DNA of 41,560 bases from JALEGB01 sp038530925. GTDB taxonomy: Bacteria; Pseudomonadota; Alphaproteobacteria; Rhodobacterales; Rhodobacteraceae. The notes beneath the pieces are model-generated. The model saw only the letters and a list, made by a program, of their open reading frames with translations. It was not told the origin of the DNA and did no database searches. The DNA is taken from positions 1 through 41,560 of the forward strand of contig JBCBCG010000007.1 in the NCBI GenBank assembly GCA_038530925.1, in the 5' to 3' direction. Positions within the stretch are counted from its first letter, which is position 1. Each line of letters starts with the position of its first letter. Shown piece by piece: positions 1 through 6,816 of the stretch. The translations under genes and the position numbers were made by a program.

Positions 1-73
1 CATCCCGTCGCCGAGACGGCGCCGCAACTGCTCCGCGGTCGCCGCGTCCCGGGTCAGCGCTCCTACGTCGCCG
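1..73. repeat. Left arm of a perfect 73-bp inverted repeat at the window edge
   Basis: Positions 1-73 are the exact reverse complement of 153-225 (position i pairs with 226-i). Pairing breaks at 74/152. The arm reaches the first base of the window, so it may be longer. The 153-225 copy fits the ketoreductase family (IGDVGALTRD...), so this copy is probably the foreign one, joined at a short shared stretch around the codons for Y-V-A. A fold-back amplification or assembly chimera at a contig end is the simplest explanation. Confidence 0.9.
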
Positions 74-933
74 CCAACGCCTATCTCGAAGCAATGGCGC
101 GGCGGCGGCGCGAGGCCGGGCTTCCGGCGCTGGCGCCGGCCTGGGGCGCGATCGGCGACGTAGGAGCGCTGACCCGGGACGCGGCGACCGCGGAGCAGTT
201 GCGGCGCCGTCTCGGCGACGGGATGATGACCGCGCGCCAAGGGCTCGACGCGCTTGAGCGCTACATCCAGCGCATCGATGACGGCGCGCCGGAGAGCGCC
301 GCTCCGATCATCGGCCGCTTCGCCTGGAGCCGCGCCTTCCGCTCGCTGCCCTGGTTGGCGCTCGCGCCCTTCGACCGCCTGCGCGCCGAGCATGCGATCG
401 AAGGAGATGCGCAAGGCGACGGCGATCTGCGAGAGCGCCTGCGCGGTCTCAGCCGCGAGGCCGCCGCCGACGCGATCCTCGAGACGCTGCGGCGCGAACT
501 CGGCCAAGTGCTGCGCACGCCGGCCAAGGACATCCGCGCGGATCAGAGCCTCGGGGGGCTTGGCCTTGATTCGCTCATGGGCGTCGAGCTGCGCGCCGCG
601 CTGCAGGATCGTCATGGGCTTGAGACGCCGATGGCGCTGCTCGCGCCGCAGAGCACCCTCGAAGGACTGTCGGCGCGTCTGGCCGCGCGCTTCGCCTCTG
701 AGAGCGGCGCCGAGCCGCCCGCCGGCGCGGCGGCGCCGCCTTCGGCCGCGCCGCCGGTTGCAGGCGCCGCGCTTGATGCGTCTCCCGGGCCGAGCGAGCT
801 CTCCGCGGCGGACAGCGCTCACCCCTCCGCCGCGCTGATCGCCGAGTTGGAGGAGCGGCATCTTGGCGTCGACCGCGATGATCCCGCGCTTCAAGCGGCG
901 CGGCGGGCCGCGCGGCGCCGCGCGGCGGGATGA
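1..933 (+). CDS. C-terminal end of a type I PKS / fatty-acid-synthase-like protein (ketoreductase end plus acyl carrier protein), 5'-partial
   Basis: The reading frame is open from the first base, so the start lies outside the window. Codons 18-60 read like the end of a PKS ketoreductase domain (the Y-x-AAN-AYLEA helix, then LPALAPAWGAIGDVG). An acyl carrier protein domain follows, with the phosphopantetheine site GLDSL; the Ser is codon 191 (nt 571-573). The last ~85 residues are an Ala/Pro/Arg-rich tail. Followed 42 bp later by an AONS-family acyltransferase and then an SDR, this matches the rkpA-rkpG-rkpH arrangement known from Sinorhizobium K-antigen loci, where RkpA is thought to build a specialised lipid. 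That role here is inference. Codons 1-24 lie inside a perfect inverted repeat and may be chimeric, so residues upstream of about codon 25 should not be trusted. Confidence 0.8.
   Translation, partial: HPVAETAPQLLRGRRVPGQRSYVAANAYLEAMARRRREAGLPALAPAWGAIGDVGALTRDAATAEQLRRRLGDGMMTARQGLDALERYIQRIDDGAPESAAPIIGRFAWSRAFRSLPWLALAPFDRLRAEHAIEGDAQGDGDLRERLRGLSREAAADAILETLRRELGQVLRTPAKDIRADQSLGGLGLDSLMGVELRAALQDRHGLETPMALLAPQSTLEGLSARLAARFASESGAEPPAGAAAPPSAAPPVAGAALDASPGPSELSAADSAHPSAALIAELEERHLGVDRDDPALQAARRAARRRAAG
153..225. repeat. Right arm of the 73-bp inverted repeat
   Basis: Perfect reverse complement of 1-73, with a 79-bp spacer (74-152). This arm lies in natural coding sequence of the PKS-like gene, covering the end of the ketoreductase domain and the start of the linker to the ACP. 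Confidence 0.9.
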
Positions 934-975
934 CGATCAGGCGCAAGACGATGAGGAGCAAGACGAGGAGCCGGC

Positions 976-2328
976 ATGGGCTTGACGAATGAGGCGCGCC
1001 AAGCGGCGCTCGACTTAGCGCGGCGCGGGCGGCGAATGGCGGCCCAGACGGAAAGCGCCGCGGCGCCGACGACCCGCGGCGAGGCCCCGCAAAACGCCAT
1101 GTCGGCTGAGGCGCGTCCCCCGCGACGGGCGCGCCCGTTCAGCGCGTTGCGCGAGCATCAGGAGCTTGCCGCGATGCGCGCCTTCGCCGAGGCGGCGGAG
1201 ATCGAGACGCCCTTCTTTCGCTTGCATGAAGGGCGCTCCGGCGCGCGCGCGCGGATCGGTGGGCGCGAGGTGCTGAACTTCGCGAGCTATGATTATCTTG
1301 GCCTCAACGGCGATCCGCGGGTGCGCGACGCGGCGAAACAGGCGATCGACCTTTATGGCGTCTCCGCTTGCGCCAGCCGGCCGACCGCGGGCGAGCGGCC
1401 GGTGCATCAAGCGCTCGAGACGGCGCTGGCGCGGTTCTTCGGATTGCCTGCGGCGCTCACCTTCGTGAGCGGCCATGCGACCAACGTCTCCACCATCGGC
1501 ACGCTGGTCGGGCCGCGCGATTTGCTGCTGACCGATCAGCTTTGCCACAACTCCATCATCACCGGCGCGACGCTCTCCGGCGCGGCGCGGCGCGTGTTCC
1601 CGCATAACGACTTGGCGGCGCTTCGGGACATGCTGGAACGCGATCGCGACGCCTTCGAGAACGCGCTGATCGTGGTCGAAGGCGTCTATTCGATGGATGG
1701 CGATCACCCCGATCTGCCTGGCCTGCTCGCGCTGAAAGAGGAGTTCGGCGCTTGGCTGATGGTGGATGAGGCTCATGCGCTCGGCGTGCTTGGCGCGCGC
1801 GGACGCGGGCTCGCCGAACATTTCGACGTCGATCCGAACATGGTCGACATCTGGATGGGCACGCTCGGCAAAACCCTGGCGGGCTGCGGCGGCTATATCG
1901 CCGGGTCCGAGGCGCTGATCGACATCCTGAAGCACCATGCGCCGGGTTTTGTGTACAGCGTCGCCGCGCCGCCGGCGGTGGCGGCGGCCTCGCTCGCGGC
2001 GCTCGAAATTCTGGAGGCGGAGCCTGAACGCGTCGCGCGCATTCAAGAGGCCGGCCGCGCCCTGCTCGAAGGCTGCCGCGATCGCGGTCTCGACACCGGG
2101 ATCAGTTTCGGCGAAGCGGTGGTCCCTGTGATGACAGGCGGATCGGTCAAAGCGATCGGCCTCGCGCGCGCCCTCTTGTCACTCGGCGTCAACGCTGCGC
2201 CGATCATCCATCCAGCAGTGCCGGAGCAGGCGGCGCGCGTGCGGTTCTTCGTCTCCTCCGAACACAGCCTGACTGAGATCGATGAGGCGCTCGATGCGCT
2301 GAGCGAGGCGGCGCAGACGCTCCGCTAA
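976..2328 (+). CDS. AONS-family acyl-CoA:amino acid C-acyltransferase (alpha-oxoamine synthase), RkpG-like
   Basis: A 450-residue PLP enzyme of the alpha-oxoamine synthase family (BioF, KBL, HemA, serine palmitoyltransferase), which condenses an acyl thioester with an amino acid and releases CO2. Visible landmarks are the NFASYDYLGL entry motif (~residues 98-107), DEAHALGVLG with Asp264 and His267, and the Schiff-base lysine K299 in GTLGKTLAGCGGY. An ~60-residue N-terminal extension precedes the usual family start. GAGGAG about 8 nt upstream supports the ATG. It follows an ACP-containing PKS fragment and faces an SDR gene with only 4 bp between the stop codons. By analogy with RkpG it probably uses an ACP- or CoA-bound acyl chain to make a capsule lipid precursor. 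BioF itself is less likely, as no biotin genes are nearby. Confidence 0.85.
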   Translation: MGLTNEARQAALDLARRGRRMAAQTESAAAPTTRGEAPQNAMSAEARPPRRARPFSALREHQELAAMRAFAEAAEIETPFFRLHEGRSGARARIGGREVLNFASYDYLGLNGDPRVRDAAKQAIDLYGVSACASRPTAGERPVHQALETALARFFGLPAALTFVSGHATNVSTIGTLVGPRDLLLTDQLCHNSIITGATLSGAARRVFPHNDLAALRDMLERDRDAFENALIVVEGVYSMDGDHPDLPGLLALKEEFGAWLMVDEAHALGVLGARGRGLAEHFDVDPNMVDIWMGTLGKTLAGCGGYIAGSEALIDILKHHAPGFVYSVAAPPAVAAASLAALEILEAEPERVARIQEAGRALLEGCRDRGLDTGISFGEAVVPVMTGGSVKAIGLARALLSLGVNAAPIIHPAVPEQAARVRFFVSSEHSLTEIDEALDALSEAAQTLR

Positions 2329-2332
2329 AAAG

Positions 2333-3094
2333 TCATTCCGGCACGCGAAACCCGGCGGAGAGGCGCGCGCGGAGCGGCTCCGGCGCCAGCCGGCCGAGGC
2401 GGATCGCCCAGAGCAGCGGCGCCGGGAAGGCGTCGAACCGCCGGCGCGCCTCGATCGCGCGCACGCAGCGCCCTGCGGCTCTCTCTGCGCTCCATTCGAA
2501 GAGGCGCGGCGCGGCCGAGGCCTCGGCCATCGGCGTCGCGATGAAGCCTGGGCAAATCAGCGTGAGCGACAAGCCGGAGCCTTGCAGCGCGGCGCGCATC
2601 CCTTCGCAATAGGCGTTGAGGCCGGCTTTGGCCGCCGAATAGCCCAGCTCGTCGGGTTTGGGCTGCAGCGCCGCCAGAGAGCTGATCGCGGCGAGACGCC
2701 CGCGCCCCCGCGAACGCATCAACGCCGCGCCTTCGGCGAGCGTCGCGCAGGCGCTCAGCAGCGTGATGCGCAACAGCGCGCTCAGCGCCTCAGGCGGCTC
2801 AAGAGCGCCGCGGCGCTCGACCGAAGCGAGAACGCCCGCATTGGCGATGACAAGATCAAGCGGCGCGGCCGCATCGGCCTCGGTCAGCCAGGCGCGAAGC
2901 GCATCAAGGTCGCTCAGATCAAACGCCGCCGGCGCCGCGACCGCGCCATGACGCGCGCACGCTTCCACGGTGCGCTCTAGTCGCTCTTGGCTGCGGCCGG
3001 CGAGGCTGAGGCGGGGCACGCCGCGCTGCGCCAAACGCTCCGCCATCGCTGCGCCGAGCCCGCTCGACGCGCCGGTGATGGCGGCGTGCTGCAT
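2333..3094 (-). CDS. Short-chain dehydrogenase/reductase, RkpH-like
   Basis: A 253-residue classical SDR. The NAD(P)-binding TGASSGLG is at residues 7-14, NAG at 85-87, catalytic Ser at 138/139, and YSAAK with Tyr152 and Lys156. A PGFIATPM segment follows the active site, as usual in the family. It sits downstream of the KpsS-like gene on the same strand (90-bp gap) and converges on the AONS-family gene. An SDR next to an AONS-family enzyme is the RkpG/RkpH pairing, and also mimics sphingoid-base synthesis (condensation, then ketone reduction). It plausibly reduces the 3-keto product, which is inference. In Sinorhizobium these genes are co-directional; here they are convergent. Confidence 0.85.
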   Translation of the reverse strand: MQHAAITGASSGLGAAMAERLAQRGVPRLSLAGRSQERLERTVEACARHGAVAAPAAFDLSDLDALRAWLTEADAAAPLDLVIANAGVLASVERRGALEPPEALSALLRITLLSACATLAEGAALMRSRGRGRLAAISSLAALQPKPDELGYSAAKAGLNAYCEGMRAALQGSGLSLTLICPGFIATPMAEASAAPRLFEWSAERAAGRCVRAIEARRRFDAFPAPLLWAIRLGRLAPEPLRARLSAGFRVPE

Positions 3095-3184
3095 CTGATC
3101 TCTCGCGCCTGCCGAGGGTTCAATCGGCGCGATGCGCCCGCGCTCTTTTTGGCGCGGCGTTTGGCGGTTTGTCCAGCCGGTGGG

Positions 3185-4456
3185 TTACGCCGCCACCTCC
3201 GCCCGGCCGCGCGCCAAGCTCGGCGCCGGCGCCTCCGCCGCCAGCGGCGGCGCAGTGCGGCCGACGATACGGCGGACCACTTCCTTGCACGCGGCGCGGC
3301 GTCCATCTTCGAGGAAGAAGGAGCCTTTTATCTGCGTCTTGGCCACCAGCGCGCGGATGAAGGCGCGTACAAGCAGCGTGTCGGTCGGGTCGGGATCGCG
3401 CCAAAAGCGATCGAGCCCGCTCTGATGGGTGAGGCCCGGCATGTCGTACACCGCGTGGCCGAGCGCGATGGTGGGCTTCAGCGCCCGAATGGCGTGCAAG
3501 CCGGAGGTGGAGTTGATCACGGCGACGCCGCGGGAGCTGGCGACCAACGCGCCGAACGGGCCGCCATCGATCACATGGACGCGCCGCTCGAGCCCATTCC
3601 GTTTGGCCAGCCGCATCGCGATTCGGCGCCAGCGCTCCCGGCCGTTGTCATGCGGATGCACCTTGAAAACGAGCGCGCAGCGCTTCGGCGCGTGGGCGGC
3701 GAAAGAGGTGACCAACTGCTCGATCATCTGCGAGACATGATCGTAACGTGACCCGATCCTCACCGAATAGTCCGACTGAAGCTGTAGCGGCACGAGGTAA
3801 TAGGGCTGGTCTTTGAAGATCAGCTTCGTTGACACCGCCATAGCCCGGCGCCCTTCGCCAGAGCTGAAAGCGAGCCGCTTCACCCAGGAACTGTAATCCA
3901 CCACGGGATGGTAATAGCGGTCATGATCGAAGCGCCACAGGCTCTTCGGCGTCAAACCGTTGGTCAGATGAAAGGCCACCTCGCGCCAAGCTTCCGAAAA
4001 GAAGCTATGGCGATATTCGACCTCTAGATCAGGCCGCGGCGCGGCCTCGGCGATCCGCTTGATCGCCCCTGGATCCCGCGGCAAAGCGCGGCCTTCATAC
4101 ATGCCGCCTTCCTGACAGGTGATCCAATCAGGGCGCAAATAGCCGTTCTCAAACACGAAAACGCGCACGCCCATGCGCCGACAAAGCCGCACCGCCTCCC
4201 GATGATGCGGCAGCCCATCCGAGTAAAGACAGACGGCGGTCGCGCGCCGCCGGCGCAGGACCTCTTGGAGATAGACGGACCATTGCTCCAGCGAGCCCGC
4301 GAAGCGCGTCGCGCCCGGGCGACGCCAAAAAAACGGCTCCGCGGGCGCGAGATGGATTTTATCGACGGTCCAGCCTACAGCCTGAAACTCATCCGCGAGT
4401 TCCGCCCAAAAACCGCTCGGCGGTCCCTGAAGGAAAACGACGACGCCTCGGTCCAT
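3185..4456 (-). CDS. kpsS: KpsS-like capsule polysaccharide biosynthesis protein (putative Kdo-linker transferase)
   Basis: A 423-residue protein of the capsule synthesis family (Pfam Capsule_synth type). It begins directly with the family core VVVFLQGPPSGFWAELADEF. The other family segments are the FFWRRP region (~43-48), FENGYLRPDWIT (~109-120), a central VPLQLQSDYSV block, FKVHPHDNG, and a C-terminal VINSTSGLHAIRALKPTIALG. KpsS of Escherichia coli adds a Kdo residue to the phospholipid terminus of group 2 capsules in the cytoplasm; that activity is assumed here from family membership. The start has AGGG about 9 nt upstream. A 375-bp low-GC gap precedes it and probably holds its promoter. 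A second, diverged KpsS-like gene lies at 11344-12738. Confidence 0.85.
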   Translation of the reverse strand: MDRGVVVFLQGPPSGFWAELADEFQAVGWTVDKIHLAPAEPFFWRRPGATRFAGSLEQWSVYLQEVLRRRRATAVCLYSDGLPHHREAVRLCRRMGVRVFVFENGYLRPDWITCQEGGMYEGRALPRDPGAIKRIAEAAPRPDLEVEYRHSFFSEAWREVAFHLTNGLTPKSLWRFDHDRYYHPVVDYSSWVKRLAFSSGEGRRAMAVSTKLIFKDQPYYLVPLQLQSDYSVRIGSRYDHVSQMIEQLVTSFAAHAPKRCALVFKVHPHDNGRERWRRIAMRLAKRNGLERRVHVIDGGPFGALVASSRGVAVINSTSGLHAIRALKPTIALGHAVYDMPGLTHQSGLDRFWRDPDPTDTLLVRAFIRALVAKTQIKGSFFLEDGRRAACKEVVRRIVGRTAPPLAAEAPAPSLARGRAEVAA

Positions 4457-4831
4457 GCGTCACCCTATTGAAATTTTCGCCACCATCGCGTGTGCGATGC
4501 CTCTCATCCACAACTCTAACGTTCGTCAAATTTTCGACTTAGTCAACATATTGGGGCTCAAACTCCTGAAGACCGAAAATAAGCCACATCTACTGTGACC
4601 AATTCTGTGCGCTCCAGTCGCAAATCCCTCATTTCTCTCGCCGCTGCGTTATGCACAGCGCGGGACAAAACTCGAAAGCCGCCACAGTCCCCGAAAAAAC
4701 GACCTCTGAGAACAGTATTCACAACCAAATTCGGCCGTGTAAGCCGTAAAAAAAAGCGTCAGTGTTCTAGAGGCGCCACTACGGGCCAAAGGCGCGTTCC
4801 ATCATGATCGCCGACCGCAGACTAAGGTCTT
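4457..4831. other. 375-bp low-GC intergenic region between the kpsS-like and kpsE-like genes
   Basis: No convincing gene. The stretch is clearly more AT-rich than the flanking capsule genes, with several A runs (for example 4748-4755). Reading toward kpsS, two TTGAC-type hexamers appear at 4541-4546 (TTGACT) and 4524-4529 (TTGACG), so the kpsS promoter is likely here, but no good -10 box is fixed. Low GC at capsule-gene boundaries may mark recombination or H-NS/MucR-type binding DNA; this is inference. A 70-codon open frame at 4595-4807 has no recognisable protein character. Confidence 0.5.
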
Positions 4832-6073
4832 TTATGCGCGGCTGGCGACAGAAAAAGAGATCAGCCGCAGCACAGCCCAAAGCAGCGCCAGAGACACGAA
4901 CACTGCGATGATCAGCATCGAGCGGCTCGGATACTCCGACTGCTCCGCGTTCGTCGGCGCGATATGGGTGGCGAGATAGCGTTGGCTGCGACGCGCCTCG
5001 GTTTGCGCCTGGGTCAGCGCCGACAGCGAGGCTGTATAGAGGTTCGCCGCGAATTCGAGATCGACCGTCAACTCTTCGAAAACGCCGAGACGCTGCGAAA
5101 TCGTCGCCTCCGCCGGATCTGAGTCGCCGCCGCCCGCAAGCTTCGCGCGCTCCGCCGCCGCTTGCGCCTCGAGGCTCTCGATGCGCCGGCGCACCACGCG
5201 CACCGTCGGCGCGTTCGGCCCAAGATAGGTGAGCAGCGTGGTCTCCTGCGCGCGGGCGGAGGCGAGCTCCGTCTCGATCGAGGCGACGAGCTGCATCTGC
5301 AGCTCCGCATTCGTGTTCGGATCGATCTCCTGCGCGGTTTTTCGGAACTCGGCCATACGCAGCCTCACCGCGCGCAAGCGCTCCTCCGCATCGCGCATAT
5401 CGAGCTCGGCGAACCGCACCGCATCCTGGCGCGCTTGCTCGGAGATCTGGTTGATCAAGCGCTCGCTCTCCTGCGAGACGGCGGCGGCGATCCTTTGCGC
5501 GTCCTGCGCCGAGAAAGCGTAGACCTCGACCTCGATCACCCGGCTGGCGTTGTCGTAGGTGATGGTCGAGGCGTAATTCCAATAGCGCGTCTTGTCCTCG
5601 ATCGGACGCTCCGTCCCCAGCGCGAAGAACCAGTCGGCGCCCTCGCGATTATAGATTGCGTCGAGATCGATCTCCCCATCGAGCCGATCCACGAATTGCT
5701 GGCTGTGCAGATAGTCGAACAGGATCAACCCATCCTCGGCGCCGGCGCCGCTGGTGGGCGCGAGCATGCCGAGAATGTTCGCGGCGGCCGACTGCTCGAG
5801 CGTCCGCACCGAGAAGGCGACTTTCGAGCTGTATTGCGGCGCCGCCAGCGCGAAGAGATAGAACGCCACGATCAGCGACGGCGCGATCACCCCCGCCAGA
5901 AAGCTCAGCGTCGCCGCCGAGGGCGCCGCGCGCGCCCGCTTCGGCGCTTCCTGCGTCGCCAAAGCGGTGTGAGGCTCGACGCTCGCGGCGCCGGTGGCCG
6001 GCGCCACGGCGACAGGCGTCGGCGTTGTCGCGGGCTTGGGCGCATCCGCGGGTTTCAGCGCCGCTTCGGCCAT
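4832..6073 (-). CDS. kpsE: KpsE-like capsule export inner-membrane/periplasmic protein (PCP family)
   Basis: A 413-residue polysaccharide co-polymerase-like protein of the KpsE/BexC/CtrB/RkpR group, which spans the periplasm and links the ABC exporter to the outer-membrane channel. It has an Ala/Pro-rich cytoplasmic N-terminus (1-52), one membrane helix (~55-77, LAGVIAPSLIVAFYLFALA), a large periplasmic part with long coiled-coil-like helices (~205-345), and a C-terminal membrane helix (~385-408). The PSRS just before the second helix matches the family's conserved Pro-rich pre-TM segment. The gene lies 61 bp downstream of kpsT on the same strand, giving the order kpsC-like, kpsT, kpsE. The last residues (SRA) end shortly after the helix, as expected. 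Confidence 0.88.
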   Translation of the reverse strand: MAEAALKPADAPKPATTPTPVAVAPATGAASVEPHTALATQEAPKRARAAPSAATLSFLAGVIAPSLIVAFYLFALAAPQYSSKVAFSVRTLEQSAAANILGMLAPTSGAGAEDGLILFDYLHSQQFVDRLDGEIDLDAIYNREGADWFFALGTERPIEDKTRYWNYASTITYDNASRVIEVEVYAFSAQDAQRIAAAVSQESERLINQISEQARQDAVRFAELDMRDAEERLRAVRLRMAEFRKTAQEIDPNTNAELQMQLVASIETELASARAQETTLLTYLGPNAPTVRVVRRRIESLEAQAAAERAKLAGGGDSDPAEATISQRLGVFEELTVDLEFAANLYTASLSALTQAQTEARRSQRYLATHIAPTNAEQSEYPSRSMLIIAVFVSLALLWAVLRLISFSVASRA

Positions 6074-6134
6074 TGGCGGGCTCCTTCTTCAATACGCCGC
6101 GTCGCGCCAGGCGCGGTTCGACATCGGCGCGGCG

Positions 6135-6794
6135 CTATGCGCGCCGCATGTTCTCTCGATGCAGCGCGATCGCCTCGTTCACCGGCATCAGCGCGCTCAG
6201 TCGTCCCTGTTCAAGCACCATCGCCGCTTCGCAGAAGCTCTTGATCGTGCCCTCGCCGTGCGAGACCATGATCACCTTTGAATTCACGAGCTTTTCTTTG
6301 AACACATCGCGACATTTTTGCTTGAACCGCGAATCGCCGACTTCCGTGATCTCATCGATCAGATAGACGTCGAATTCGATCGCCATGCTGACGCCGAAAG
6401 CCAAGCGCGCTCGCATGCCGGAAGAATAGGTGCGGACGGGCGCGTAAAAATAATCACCGAGTTCTGAGAACTCTAAAACGAAAGATTTCAGCTCGTCTTC
6501 GGGGAAGCCGTAGACGTCCGCCACGAAGGTCACGTTATCGGCGCCCGAGAGCGCCTGGTGGAAGGTGCCGGCGAAGCCGAGCGGCCAGGAATAAAGCCCC
6601 TGCCGGCGGATGCGGCCAGAGTCCGTCGGGATCGTGCCGGCGATCATCCGCAGCAGCGTCGACTTGCCCGCGCCGTTGCGCCCCAGAAGCCCGATGCTGA
6701 TCGGCGCGTCGACAGAGAGGTCGGTCGGCTCAAGGATCGTCCGCCACCCCTTCGGCGTTTTGTAGCGCTTTGAGACGCTCTCAAAAGCGATCAT
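6135..6794 (-). CDS. kpsT: KpsT-like capsule polysaccharide ABC transporter, ATP-binding subunit
   Basis: A 219-residue ATPase, the usual size for KpsT/BexA/CtrD. Walker A is GRNGAGKST (38-46), the ABC signature is SSGMRAR (~124-130), Walker B is VYLIDE with Asp147 and Glu148, and the H-loop His is 179. The N-terminus (MIAFESVSKRYKTPKGWRTIL) is characteristic of the capsule/O-antigen export subfamily. It powers export of the lipid-linked capsule across the inner membrane and needs the permease KpsM, which is not encoded here. It starts 22 bp after the KpsC-like stop and is followed by kpsE, so these three probably form one operon. Confidence 0.92.
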   Translation of the reverse strand: MIAFESVSKRYKTPKGWRTILEPTDLSVDAPISIGLLGRNGAGKSTLLRMIAGTIPTDSGRIRRQGLYSWPLGFAGTFHQALSGADNVTFVADVYGFPEDELKSFVLEFSELGDYFYAPVRTYSSGMRARLAFGVSMAIEFDVYLIDEITEVGDSRFKQKCRDVFKEKLVNSKVIMVSHGEGTIKSFCEAAMVLEQGRLSALMPVNEAIALHRENMRRA

Positions 6795-6816
6795 GAGCCC
6801 GCTCTCCGAACGCCGC

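Noticed and set aside
976..2328. BioF (biotin synthesis) as the identity of the AONS-family gene
   Set aside because: The fold and catalytic residues fit, but the neighbours are PKS-ACP, SDR and capsule genes with no bio genes, and it has an unusual N-terminal extension.
4595..4807. Small 70-residue protein gene in the kpsS-kpsE gap
   Set aside because: No ribosome-binding site, no recognisable domain, and the translation is typical of random frames with many Arg, Ser and Lys.
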